A stretch of DNA of 11,243 nucleotides from Sphingomonas sp. (GCA_019747165.1 JAIERC010000035.1:1-11243); one strand, 5' to 3'. Positions 1 through 7,309 are shown, counted from the stretch's first letter. A program made the numbers and translations. The notes: a model not told the origin generated them from the sequence alone.

Positions 1-1865
1 GCCCGTTCCTGAAATCCTTCCCGGTCTTCGATCTCGCCAATGTTGAAGTGTTGCGCGGGCCGCAGGGCACCTTGTTTGGCCGCAACACGCCAGCAGGCGT
101 CGTCAAGCTGACATCGGCCAAGCCGGGTGATGTCTGGTCGGGCTATGGCAGCCTGTCCTGGGCGACCTACAACACCGTCAATGCCGAGGCAGCCGTTGGT
201 GGCCCAATTGGCGGCGGGTTCTCGGTTCGTGCATCGGGCATTTTGCAGCGCCGTGACAATTGGGTCACCAACACCTCCACCACCGGCAATGCGAACCGGA
301 TGCTGGAGGGCTATACTGACCTCGCCGGTCGCTTCCAGATCGCGTATAATAGCGGCGATTTCAACGCGTTGCTGAACGTGCATGGCCGCGATCTGACGGG
401 CACGCCGCGCGTGTTCCGGGCCGGGGCGATCCAGCGAGGCAGCAACAATTTCTCCGCCGGTTTCCGGCCCGATCAGGTCGCGCTCGACGGCTATACCAGC
501 CAGGCGCTGACGCAATGGGGCATCAACCTGAAGCTCGATTATCATGTCGATGGCGTCGGCACCTTTTATTCGGTGACCGCCTTTGAAAAGGCACGGGTCG
601 AAAGCACGGGTGATATCGATGGCGGCAACACCTATGCCTTCCCACCGGTTGGCCTTAATCGCGCACTTTTCCCGGTCAACACCGGTGGCCTGACGCGTCC
701 GGAAGAATTCAGCCAGGAACTGCGCTTTGCTTCCGAGGAATTCGGAGGAGTCCGCGCGCAGGGCGGCTTCTATTATTTCAATCAGAAGCTGAATTATTCG
801 GAATTCAATTATAATTTCCCGACGACCGGATCGCGCGCCCGCGATCTGAATTCGTTCATCGATCACAACAACAGCAACGAGAATTACGGCATCTTCGCCT
901 CGGTCGAATATAAGGCGACCGATAAGCTGACGCTCCGCGCCGGTGGCCGCTATTCGCATGACGACCGCAATGACCTGATCACCGACCGGACGCCGGGCGG
1001 ATCAGGTATCGTGTTCGGCCTGCCACTGCCAATCCGCACCCTCACCAGCGATGGCGAGTTCACCTGGGACGTCAGCGGCACCTACGCCGTTACCTCCGAT
1101 GTGAGCATCTATGCGCGAGTCGCCACCGGCTATCAGGGGCCGGCGATCCAGGACCGCGTTACCTTTGGCAGCGTGCCGGTTGTCGCCCCCAAGCAGACGA
1201 CGATCTCCGGCGAGGCCGGCATCAAGGGTTCGACGCCAGACCGCACCCTGCGCTTCGCGCTCGATGGCTATTATTGGAGCACGGATGATCTGCAGATAAC
1301 CGCCGTCGGCGGTGCCTCCAACTCGACCCGGCTGTTGTCCGCGGCCAATGCGGTTGGGTACGGCGTCGAAGCCGAAATTGAGGCCCGGCCGATCCCGGCG
1401 CTGACGCTGACCGGCAGCGCAAGCTATAACTTCACCGAGCTGCGTGATCCGACCATCGGCGTTGCGCCCTGCGGATCGGGCGTCTGCACCCCGACTGACC
1501 CGATCGTTGCTGGGCTGGCGCGGATCAACGGCAATGATCTGCCCCAGGCACCGCGCTTCGTCGCCAACTGGACGGGTCGCTATGCGGTGCCGGTCGGGGA
1601 CGGCGAGGTCTATTTCTTCACTGACTGGGCCTATCGCAGCTCGGTCAATTATTTCCTCTATGAAGCGCTTGAATTCCGCGGTCGCCCGCTGCTCGAAGGC
1701 GGGTTGAAGCTTGGCTACAAGGTCAACCAGAACCTCGATTTCGGCGTCTATGTGCGCAACGTGACCAACCAGATCCGCAGCACCGGCGCGATCGATTTCA
1801 ACAACCTGGCCGGTTTCATCAACGATCCCCGGATCATCGGTGGGCAGTTGCGCGTCAGTTTCTGA
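1..1865 (+). CDS. TonB-dependent outer-membrane receptor, 5' end missing
   Basis: This is the C-terminal part (about 621 residues) of a TonB-dependent receptor, an outer-membrane beta-barrel that takes up scarce ligands using TonB/ExbBD energy. The reading frame is open from base 3, so the gene starts before the window; the signal peptide, TonB box and first part of the plug are not seen. The visible plug carries the family hallmark VEVLRGPQGTLFGRNTPAG, followed by VVKLTS and a long barrel of alternating aromatic strands. A CGSGVC cysteine pair sits in a late extracellular loop, just before the NGNDLPQAPRF segment. The protein ends in RVSF, with the terminal Phe typical of outer-membrane barrels. 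It converges on modC and is separated from it by a strong terminator. The substrate cannot be read from the sequence; the position beside modABC only hints at a metal or oxyanion role. Confidence 0.95.
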   Translation, partial: PFLKSFPVFDLANVEVLRGPQGTLFGRNTPAGVVKLTSAKPGDVWSGYGSLSWATYNTVNAEAAVGGPIGGGFSVRASGILQRRDNWVTNTSTTGNANRMLEGYTDLAGRFQIAYNSGDFNALLNVHGRDLTGTPRVFRAGAIQRGSNNFSAGFRPDQVALDGYTSQALTQWGINLKLDYHVDGVGTFYSVTAFEKARVESTGDIDGGNTYAFPPVGLNRALFPVNTGGLTRPEEFSQELRFASEEFGGVRAQGGFYYFNQKLNYSEFNYNFPTTGSRARDLNSFIDHNNSNENYGIFASVEYKATDKLTLRAGGRYSHDDRNDLITDRTPGGSGIVFGLPLPIRTLTSDGEFTWDVSGTYAVTSDVSIYARVATGYQGPAIQDRVTFGSVPVVAPKQTTISGEAGIKGSTPDRTLRFALDGYYWSTDDLQITAVGGASNSTRLLSAANAVGYGVEAEIEARPIPALTLTGSASYNFTELRDPTIGVAPCGSGVCTPTDPIVAGLARINGNDLPQAPRFVANWTGRYAVPVGDGEVYFFTDWAYRSSVNYFLYEALEFRGRPLLEGGLKLGYKVNQNLDFGVYVRNVTNQIRSTGAIDFNNLAGFINDPRIIGGQLRVSF

Positions 1866-1884
1866 TGTCGCTGCGTTGAATTGA

Positions 1885-1923
1885 AAAACCGCCGTCCGGG
1901 CGACCGGGCGGCGGTTTTCTTTT
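1885..1923. terminator. Bidirectional rho-independent terminator
   Basis: A perfect 10-bp stem (AAAACCGCCG / CGGCGGTTTT, 1885-1894 with 1909-1918) continues through a T-G wobble into CCGG/CCGG and is capped by a GCGA (GNRA-type) tetraloop. It is followed by TTTTCTTTT on the plus strand and by TTTTTCAATTC on the minus strand, so it can end transcription from both the upstream receptor gene and the convergent modABC operon. It lies 19 bases after the receptor stop and 3 bases beyond the modC stop. Confidence 0.93.
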
Positions 1924-1926
1924 GCG

Positions 1927-2547
1927 CTACATCTCGATGATCTGGGTGCCCAGCCGCGCCGCCTCGGCAGGGTCATGGGTGACCATCAGGATCGGCAGCT
2001 TCAGCACGTCGCGGATATGCTCGATCGCGACCATGATCTCCTCGCGGCGCGGTCGATCGAGCGAGGAAAGCGGCTCGTCGAGCAGCAGGAAGCGCGGCCC
2101 GGCCAGCAGCGCCCGTCCAATCGCCACCCGCCGCGCTTCGCCGCCGGAAAGTGTGCGCGGCCAGCGATCAAGCAGATGCCCGATGCCGAGAAAATCGGTG
2201 ACCGCCGGCGTATCAATCCAACGATGTTCAGGCGCGGCAAGCTGCTGTCCATAAGCCAGATTCGCCTCCACGCGCAGGTGGCGAAACAGGCGCGCTTCCT
2301 GAAAGACATAGCCCGCCCGACGTTGTGGGGTGGGAACGTCGATCCCTTGTGCGGCATCGAACAGGCGCTCCCCACCGACCACGATATGTCCCTGTTCGGG
2401 GATCAGCAGCCCGGCGATCATGTTGAGCACACTGGTCTTGCCGACGCCCGATGGCCCGAACAGGATCGTCAGACCGGTTTCAGCCGCGAAACGGACGGCG
2501 ACCCGCCCGTCACCAACCGCACGACTGATATCAACGTCAAAGGACAT
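1927..2547 (-). CDS. modC: ModC, molybdate ABC transporter ATPase (short form without TOBE domain)
   Basis: ATPase subunit of the molybdate importer; it hydrolyses ATP on the cytoplasmic face to drive ModB. The 206 residues show every ABC motif in order: Walker A GPSGVGKT (31-38), a Q-loop in VFQEARLF (about 81-88), signature LSGGE (133-137), Walker B FLLLDEP (153-159), D-loop SSLD, and the switch His in VTHD (191). ATG at 2547 was chosen over an upstream in-frame start because a G-rich stretch (GGCGGGGG) lies just before it and homology begins there; this gives an 11-base overlap with modB, a normal sign of translational coupling. E. coli ModC is about 350 residues and carries C-terminal TOBE/Mop molybdate-binding domains. 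Here the protein stops right after the ATPase core, so that regulatory half is absent. The stop sits beside a strong terminator, so this is the natural end of the operon, not an obvious frameshift. Confidence 0.93.
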   Translation of the reverse strand: MSFDVDISRAVGDGRVAVRFAAETGLTILFGPSGVGKTSVLNMIAGLLIPEQGHIVVGGERLFDAAQGIDVPTPQRRAGYVFQEARLFRHLRVEANLAYGQQLAAPEHRWIDTPAVTDFLGIGHLLDRWPRTLSGGEARRVAIGRALLAGPRFLLLDEPLSSLDRPRREEIMVAIEHIRDVLKLPILMVTHDPAEAARLGTQIIEM

Positions 2548-3226
2548 GCAGCCCCCGCCCGTTGCGGCGCGCCAATAGCTCTGATCCGACCAGGGCAGCG
2601 AGCGACAAGGCCACCGACACAAGCGCCAGCCGGATCACAATCGCCTCGCCATCGGGCAATTGCAGCGCGCCATAAATGGCGAGCGGCAAGGTCTGGGTTT
2701 GGCCCGGCACGTTGGATACGAAGGTGATCGTCGCGCCAAATTCGCCGATCGATCGCGCGAAGCCGAGCACCAGCCCGGCCAATATTCCCGGCATGCTGAG
2801 CGGCAGCGTGATCGTGCGAAAGACATGCCATCGCCCTGCCCCCAGCGTCCGCGCCGCGCCTTCCAGCCGCTGGTCGACCGCCTCAATCGACAGCCGCATC
2901 GCGCGGACCATCAGCGGTAACGCCATCACGCCCGACGCAATCGCCGCCCCGGTCCATTTGAACAGCACGCTGACCCCGAACCAGGCTTGTAGCCAGCCGC
3001 CGATCGGCCCGTTCGGCGCAAAGGCCAACAGCAACAGCCAGCCCGTCACCACCGGGGGCAGGACGAGCGGTAAGTGGACGATGCCGTCAAGCAGGATTTT
3101 GCCTGGAAAGCTGGTGCGCGCCAGCAGCCAAGCAAGCGCGAATGCCAGCGGCAAAGTGATTGCCATCGCGACCGCGCCGATCTGCAAGGTGAGAAAAATG
3201 ATCTCCCATTCGGCGGGCGAGAACAT
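2537..3226 (-). CDS. modB: ModB, molybdate ABC transporter permease
   Basis: Inner-membrane permease that forms the molybdate channel with ModC and receives substrate from ModA. The 229-residue protein has about five hydrophobic spans (roughly 9-36, 47-70, 94-110, 147-170 and 195-220). It carries the EAA loop that contacts the ATPase (EGAARTLGAGRWHVFRTITLP, about 122-142, with the conserved EAA-x3-G pattern), and the ModB-typical segments LPLVLPPVVTG and SIGEFGAT. ATG at 3226 lies four bases after the modA stop. A TTG 15 bases further upstream is in frame and would overlap modA by 11 bases; neither has a convincing Shine-Dalgarno sequence, and I prefer the ATG. It is the second gene of a tightly packed modA-modB-modC operon transcribed leftward. 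Confidence 0.95.
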   Translation of the reverse strand: MFSPAEWEIIFLTLQIGAVAMAITLPLAFALAWLLARTSFPGKILLDGIVHLPLVLPPVVTGWLLLLAFAPNGPIGGWLQAWFGVSVLFKWTGAAIASGVMALPLMVRAMRLSIEAVDQRLEGAARTLGAGRWHVFRTITLPLSMPGILAGLVLGFARSIGEFGATITFVSNVPGQTQTLPLAIYGALQLPDGEAIVIRLALVSVALSLAALVGSELLARRNGRGLHVL

Positions 3227-3230
3227 GCGA

Positions 3231-3992
3231 TCAGCGAACAATGAAGCCGTAGCGGACGAAAATCGCCTTGCCCGACAAGGATAACAGGAACCGGCGGAAT
3301 CCCTCAGCCTCAGGGTTGGTCGAGCCCTTCAACCGCGCGATCGGATAGGTGATCGGCGGGTGGCTATTGGCCGCGAAGCGATAAACGACACGGACCGCCG
3401 GATCACTTCGCGCATCGGTCGCATAGACAATGCCATAGCCAGCCGCCCCGCGCGCGACCAAGGCGAGCGCCGCGCGGACATTTTCAGCCCGCACCACCCG
3501 TGGCGCGACCTGCTTCCAGATGCCAAGCCGCGTCAGGGCCGCGCGCCCATAACGCCCGGCCGGAACGGTATCGGGATCGGCCATCGCCAGCGGTGCTGCG
3601 CCAAGCGCGCGCGCGAGCCCGGCGGGCGTCGGTTCAGGATCGGCGCTGGTCATAGCGGGGCGCACCAGCACCAGCCGGTTACCGACGAGATTAGCGCGGG
3701 TGCCAGGGGCGACCAGCCCGCGGCGCTGCAGATCATCCATCCATTCCTGATCGGCCGAAATGAACAAATCGGCCGGCGCGCCAGCAGCAACCTGGCGCGC
3801 AAGCGCCGATGACGCCGCAAACGAAATGATCGGGCGGGGATGCCCGCGCTTTGCCCAAGCATCAGCCGCCGCATTCATCGATTCCTGGAGCGAGGCAGCG
3901 GCGAGCACGAGCGGCGCCGGCACACAGCGTTCCGCCGCAATCGCACTGCCCGCCCAGGCTAACGCCAGCAGCATTATCATTACAAACCGCAT
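3231..3992 (-). CDS. modA: ModA, periplasmic molybdate-binding protein
   Basis: Periplasmic solute-binding protein that captures molybdate (and often tungstate) and hands it to ModB. The 253 residues begin with a Sec signal peptide whose likely cleavage is after SAIAA (residue 20). Family motifs are clear: LAAASLQ (30-36, ligand Ser), SSALARQVAAGAPADLFIS (61-79), ADPDTVPAG-Y (138-148) and GYGIVYATDA (185-194). The start at 3992 gives a standard short n-region. Another ATG at 4022 would add ten residues, but it falls inside a palindrome that looks like the operon operator, which argues against it. It is the first gene of modABC and is divergent from a TonB-dependent receptor gene. Repression by Mo-loaded ModE is likely, given the operator-like repeat upstream; no modE gene is in the window. 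Confidence 0.95.
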   Translation of the reverse strand: MRFVMIMLLALAWAGSAIAAERCVPAPLVLAAASLQESMNAAADAWAKRGHPRPIISFAASSALARQVAAGAPADLFISADQEWMDDLQRRGLVAPGTRANLVGNRLVLVRPAMTSADPEPTPAGLARALGAAPLAMADPDTVPAGRYGRAALTRLGIWKQVAPRVVRAENVRAALALVARGAAGYGIVYATDARSDPAVRVVYRFAANSHPPITYPIARLKGSTNPEAEGFRRFLLSLSGKAIFVRYGFIVR

Positions 3993-4007
3993 TGTCGCGA
4001 CGTCCCT

Positions 4008-4029
4008 GCTATTTCCCGCCATATATAGC
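4008..4029 (-). promoter_or_regulatory. Candidate ModE operator (Mo-box) upstream of modA
   Basis: An inverted repeat GCTAT-N12-ATAGC lies 15 bases upstream of the chosen modA ATG. Read on the minus strand, the left half ACTGCTATATA matches 9 of 11 positions of the Mo-box half-site as I recall it (ATCGCTATATA-N6-TATATAACGAT). The right half (GAAATAGCAGG) is weaker, at about 5 of 11. Position and resemblance fit repression of modABC when molybdate is plentiful. The assignment is by eye, without a weight matrix. Confidence 0.5.
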
Positions 4030-4104
4030 AGTCCCGCGCGGTCGCCAATCGATCGCGCATGAAATTCCCTCCCTATGCCCGTTGATCATTCCATCGCGCG
4101 AACG

Positions 4105-4132
4105 ACATCTATATACGATGAGATATAGAGAG
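4105..4132 (+). promoter_or_regulatory. Candidate ModE operator (Mo-box) upstream of the TonB-dependent receptor
   Basis: A perfect inverted repeat CTATAT-N8-ATATAG (4109-4114 / 4123-4128) is flanked by outer CGAC/GTCG arms (4103-4106 / 4132-4135). Against the remembered Mo-box consensus it matches about 15 of 22 specified positions, including all seven of CTATATA. It ends about 30 bases before the receptor start codon and includes TATATA, which could itself be part of a -10 region, so a bound repressor would block transcription. Confidence 0.5.
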
Positions 4133-4161
4133 TCGCTTGTTTTTGGACCAACGGGGTGGGC

Positions 4162-6591
4162 ATGAAGGTGAAGTGGGGAGGTCGCGCGGTGTTGGCGCTG
4201 GCGATGATCGCTGGCACCCCCGCAGCGATCGCCAAATCAGCAGCGGCGATTGCTGACAAAACATCGCCAGCCCCGGAAACGACTGAGGCGCCGATCGCCG
4301 AGGGCGATGCCACCCAGCTCCCTGCCGTTGTCGTCACCGCGCGTCGCCGCGAGGAAGATGCCGCGCGCGTTCCCGCCGCGCTGTCCGTGGTCGATGGTGG
4401 TCTGATCGATCGATCCTATACGGTGAACACACAGCAATTGAGCGTGCTGGTGCCGTCGCTGAATTATAGCTCGGCCAATCCGCGCAACACCGCCTTCACA
4501 ATCCGTGGTCTTGGCAGCAGCGTGGTTGCGGTGAGCCAGGCCAATGACGGGCTGGAATCGGGCGTCGGCTTCTATATCGACCAGGTCTATCACGGCCGCC
4601 CCGCCACCGCCGCCTTCGACTTTGCCGATATCCAGCAGATTGAGGTGTTGCGCGGGCCGCAGGGCACGGTGTTCGGCAAGAATACGACCGCCGGGGCCAT
4701 CAACATCACCACCCGGCTGCCAACCTTCGAGACGGAGGCATTCGGTGAAGTCTCCTATGGCGGCTATAATTATGTCCAGGCCAAGGGGTGGGTATCGGGG
4801 CCGATCAGCGACACGATCGCCGTTCGGCTGTCTGGCCTGCTGACCCGGCGCGACGGCGTGATTGACAATGTCCGGCTGGGCCGCGCGCAGAATGACCTCG
4901 GCAATCAGGCGGTGCGCGGGCAATTGCTGTGGAGGCCAAGCGACGCCCTGTCGCTGCGCGTGAGCGCTGATTTCACGCGTTTCAAGAGCGAATGTTGCAC
5001 GCAGGTTTATCTGCGCGTTGGGCAAAGCCTGCGTCCAGCGGCGCGGCAATATCCCTTTCTGGCCGCCAATGCACCCGGCGGCCCCTATGCGCCCGCCAGC
5101 ACCAACCCCTATGACCGGTTGACCGATATTGATGCCGCGCTGGGCGTGGACACCAATGAAGGTGGCGCATCAGTGATCGGCGACTGGAATCTGGGCGGCG
5201 CGACGCTGACGTCGGTCAGCGCGTGGCGATTCTGGAACTGGGATGCCGATAATGACCGCGACTATACTGGGCTACCGATCCAGCTGACCCAGCATATCCC
5301 CTCGCGCCAGGACCAATATAGCCAGGAACTGCGCATTGCCTCCAATGGCGAACGGCGCTTCAGCTATGTCGCGGGCCTGTATTTCTATACCCAGACGATC
5401 ACCGGGCGGCCGATCAGCATCTATGGTCCGGCCGCCACCTATTGGCTGATCGGGCCTGTGACGGGGGCGTCCAACACGCCAGTGCCGGCGACCCTGCTCG
5501 ATGGCTATGGCACCGACGGCAGCACGCGCTTCCGCGCCGACAGCTATGCGGTTTTCGGCGAGGCCAATTGGAAGATCACCCCGCGCCTGACCGCGACCGG
5601 GGGCCTGCGCTATACCTATGAGGTCAAGGACGCGAATTACGACACCTTCACCTTTGGCGGGCTACAGACTAGCAACACCGCGTTGCGCAATGCCCAGCTC
5701 TACGTCCTGCGCGGGCAGACTTATGCTGCGCACACGATCGAGGATAATCTCTCGGGTCGCGCCAACCTGTCCTATCAGGTCTCGGATGGCGTGTTCGGCT
5801 ATGCCAGCTATGCGCGCGGCTTCAAATCGGGCGGGATCAATGTATCGGGCTTGCCGCTAGATGCGCAGAACCAGCCCGTTCTTGCCACCGCGGTGATCCG
5901 CCCGGAAGTCAACCAGACCTGGGAAGGCGGCTTCAAATCGCGCCTGTTCAACCGGCGGCTGTCGCTCGATCTGGCGGGCTATTACACCACAGTGCGCGAT
6001 TTCCAGGCGACAATCGTTGACAGCAGCCAGACGGTGGCACTGCGCGGCTATCTGTCAAATATTCCGCAAGTGACCGTCGCCGGGTTCGAAGCCGATGCCA
6101 CCGCGCTGATCTTCAGCAACTTCACGTTGCGGGGTTCGCTGGCCTATGCCGATGGCACCTATAGTCGCTATCGCGCCGGCCCGTGCCCGCTTGAGCTGCA
6201 GACCAGCGGCACGACGGCCTGTAACCTGACCGGCCGATCGCTTGCCAGCCTGCCGAAATGGTCGGAATCGCTGATCGTCGATTACCACCCGGTCATTCCC
6301 GGCACGGGCGGCAAGCTCAGCCTGGCGCTGCATGCCGACACGATCTGGCGCAGTGGTTTTTCGGGTGACCCCACCTTGTCGCGCTTCACTTATGTCAACG
6401 CCTATTCGCTGACCAATGCGAGCATCGGCATCCGATCGATCCATGGCTGGGAAGTCGCAATCTTCGCGCGCAACCTGTTTGGCGCAAGCTATATCCAGAA
6501 TGTGACGATCCAGGCGGGTAATTCTGGCCTGATCCTGGGCACGCCGAGCGACCCCCGGATCATTGGTTTTACCCTACGCGCGCGGCAATAG
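4162..6591 (+). CDS. TonB-dependent outer-membrane receptor, possibly molybdenum-linked
   Basis: A complete 809-residue TonB-dependent receptor. The signal peptide runs to about residue 24 (cleavage after PAAIA). A TonB-box-like segment LPAVVVTARRRE follows at 53-64. The plug contains FTIRGLGSSV and EVLRGPQGTVFGKNTTAGAINITT, and a 22-strand-type barrel should fill the remainder. Extracellular-loop cysteines occur in SECCTQ and in a CPLELQ...TACN pair. The C-terminus is GFTLRARQ, so the usual terminal aromatic is replaced by Gln. ATG at 4162 has GGGG five bases upstream; a GTG six bases earlier is also in frame. The gene is divergent from modA and carries its own Mo-box-like palindrome. Family membership is certain; molybdate or Mo-chelate transport is an inference from context only, and siderophores or other ligands remain possible. 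Confidence 0.96.
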   Translation: MKVKWGGRAVLALAMIAGTPAAIAKSAAAIADKTSPAPETTEAPIAEGDATQLPAVVVTARRREEDAARVPAALSVVDGGLIDRSYTVNTQQLSVLVPSLNYSSANPRNTAFTIRGLGSSVVAVSQANDGLESGVGFYIDQVYHGRPATAAFDFADIQQIEVLRGPQGTVFGKNTTAGAINITTRLPTFETEAFGEVSYGGYNYVQAKGWVSGPISDTIAVRLSGLLTRRDGVIDNVRLGRAQNDLGNQAVRGQLLWRPSDALSLRVSADFTRFKSECCTQVYLRVGQSLRPAARQYPFLAANAPGGPYAPASTNPYDRLTDIDAALGVDTNEGGASVIGDWNLGGATLTSVSAWRFWNWDADNDRDYTGLPIQLTQHIPSRQDQYSQELRIASNGERRFSYVAGLYFYTQTITGRPISIYGPAATYWLIGPVTGASNTPVPATLLDGYGTDGSTRFRADSYAVFGEANWKITPRLTATGGLRYTYEVKDANYDTFTFGGLQTSNTALRNAQLYVLRGQTYAAHTIEDNLSGRANLSYQVSDGVFGYASYARGFKSGGINVSGLPLDAQNQPVLATAVIRPEVNQTWEGGFKSRLFNRRLSLDLAGYYTTVRDFQATIVDSSQTVALRGYLSNIPQVTVAGFEADATALIFSNFTLRGSLAYADGTYSRYRAGPCPLELQTSGTTACNLTGRSLASLPKWSESLIVDYHPVIPGTGGKLSLALHADTIWRSGFSGDPTLSRFTYVNAYSLTNASIGIRSIHGWEVAIFARNLFGASYIQNVTIQAGNSGLILGTPSDPRIIGFTLRARQ

Positions 6592-6611
6592 CCAAGGCCG
6601 AGGGACAACCG

Positions 6612-6887
6612 TTAATCGCCCTTGCCAAGCTTCTCCAGCGCGGCACGCAGCGCAACATTTTCGGCACGCAGCTTCACGATTTCTGAAAAATATTGATCCC
6701 TCTGGCGCGCAATCTCAGCCACAATGCGCCCCGCATCCTCCAACTCGCCGCGACGATTCTGGCTATCTTCAAGCGCCTTGGCCAGCATCGCATTCTGGCG
6801 CTTCAGGCTAGACCTCCCCATGCGATCCTTGATCGCATGCGCACCGATTGTCTTGGCCAGCCAGGCAATGACTTCGCCACCGCCCAT
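6612..6887 (-). CDS. Small charged helical protein, function unknown
   Basis: A 91-residue leftward gene converging on the receptor gene with only 20 bases between stop codons. I do not recognise the family. The first third (GGGEVIAWLAKTIGAHAIKD) is mildly amphipathic. From about residue 28 the protein is rich in Glu, Arg, Lys, Gln, Ala and Leu with heptad-like spacing (LRAENVALRAALEKL near the end), so a coiled coil is likely. There is no signal peptide or membrane span. Third codon positions are mostly G or C, which supports real coding. No Shine-Dalgarno sequence is evident before the ATG; a 6-bp inverted repeat lies directly upstream. It follows a 64-residue gene by 39 bases on the same strand and may be co-transcribed with it. 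Confidence 0.65.
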   Translation of the reverse strand: MGGGEVIAWLAKTIGAHAIKDRMGRSSLKRQNAMLAKALEDSQNRRGELEDAGRIVAEIARQRDQYFSEIVKLRAENVALRAALEKLGKGD

Positions 6888-6905
6888 ATTGTCAGCGCCG
6901 ACAAT
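6888..6905. other. Short inverted repeat abutting a start codon
   Basis: ATTGTC-AGCGCC-GACAAT forms a 6-bp perfect inverted repeat directly adjacent to the ATG of the 91-residue gene, in the place where a ribosome binding site would be expected. It could be an RNA hairpin affecting translation or simply chance; there is no U-run, so it is not a terminator. Confidence 0.3.
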
Positions 6906-6926
6906 CGACCGTCGGGATACGCGGAA

Positions 6927-7121
6927 TCAGCGTGCGAGCATGCGGCGCTGCCGCTCGCCCTCTGCCTGGGCCTTGGCCAGCGTCGCCATCAGCCGCGACT
7001 GGGCGCGATGTTCGGCGGCAAGCGCTGCCCTGACGTTCACGGCAAGCGCCTCGAACTCAGCAACCGGGTCCATGGTCGACAGAACCGTTTCGGAATGCAT
7101 GATCGTTGCCATGCCGATCAT
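6927..7121 (-). CDS. Very small helical protein, function unknown
   Basis: A short leftward frame of up to 64 residues. The C-terminal part (from MDPVAEFEALAVNVRAAL onward) is Ala-, Glu-, Arg- and Gln-rich and predicted helical, with codon choice like that of real genes nearby. The start is uncertain: ATGs at 7121, 7112, 7100 and 7073 are all in frame and none has a clear Shine-Dalgarno sequence. The frame stays open further upstream, but there it runs through the lepA fragment in another reading frame, so it should not be extended. No homologous family is recognised. It is followed after 38 bases by the 91-residue gene of similar composition. Confidence 0.5.
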   Translation of the reverse strand: MIGMATIMHSETVLSTMDPVAEFEALAVNVRAALAAEHRAQSRLMATLAKAQAEGERQRRMLAR

Positions 7122-7164
7122 ATAGCTGCAAAACGTCAATAAATCAATCGCACGGGACCGATCC

Positions 7165-7303
7165 TCAGCCCTCATCCCCCATCCGAAGCGCCGCGATGAA
7201 CGCCTCCTGCGGGATGCTGACCGAACCATATTCGCGCATCCGCTTCTTGCCCTCTTTTTGCTTGTCGAGCAGCTTGCGCTTGCGGCTGGCGTCGCCGCCA
7301 TAG
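7165..7303 (-). pseudogene. lepA: lepA 3'-end fragment (last 45 codons plus stop)
   Basis: Translated leftward, this segment gives YGGDASRKRKLLDKQKEGKK and continues to GDEG-stop, which is residue-for-residue the C-terminus of the lepA at the right edge. It has no start codon before it, and an in-frame TGA lies a few codons upstream, so it cannot make a functional protein. The stop is TGA here but TAG in the intact gene. Homology begins sharply at 7303, seven bases beyond the SLATT-gene stop, and ends at the stop codon. It looks like the displaced end of the original lepA, left behind when the SLATT-TIR-Sel1 segment entered. Confidence 0.92.
7167..7303. repeat. Direct repeat, left copy (lepA 3' end; att-like)
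   Basis: This 137-base segment matches 10563-10699 in the same orientation at 127 of 137 positions with no gaps, at a spacing of 3,396 bases. Similarity stops abruptly on both sides (CCATAG|ACTAT here versus CCATAG|CATTT on the right). The pair exactly brackets three genes, as attachment sites bracket an integrated island. Confidence 0.93.
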
Positions 7304-7309
7304 ACTATA

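Noticed and set aside
1002..1976. Long open frame (about 324 codons) on the minus strand opposite the first receptor gene
   Set aside because: It lies antisense to a clearly homologous receptor gene; the composition is that of a GC-rich shadow frame with no recognisable domain.
1975..2727. 250-codon plus-strand frame over modC and modB
   Set aside because: It overlaps two certain mod genes and has no domain signal.
4237..5049. 270-codon minus-strand frame inside the second receptor gene
   Set aside because: Antisense shadow of the plug and early barrel region; no ribosome binding site and no family resemblance.
6693..7142. 149-codon plus-strand frame across the small-gene region
   Set aside because: It opposes the two small leftward genes. 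Its codon pattern and low-complexity sequence look like a shadow, although with such short genes this is less certain than elsewhere.
7122..7301. N-terminal extension of the 64-residue gene
   Set aside because: This stretch is the lepA remnant read in a different frame (Arg/Ser-rich), so it is not part of a real protein.
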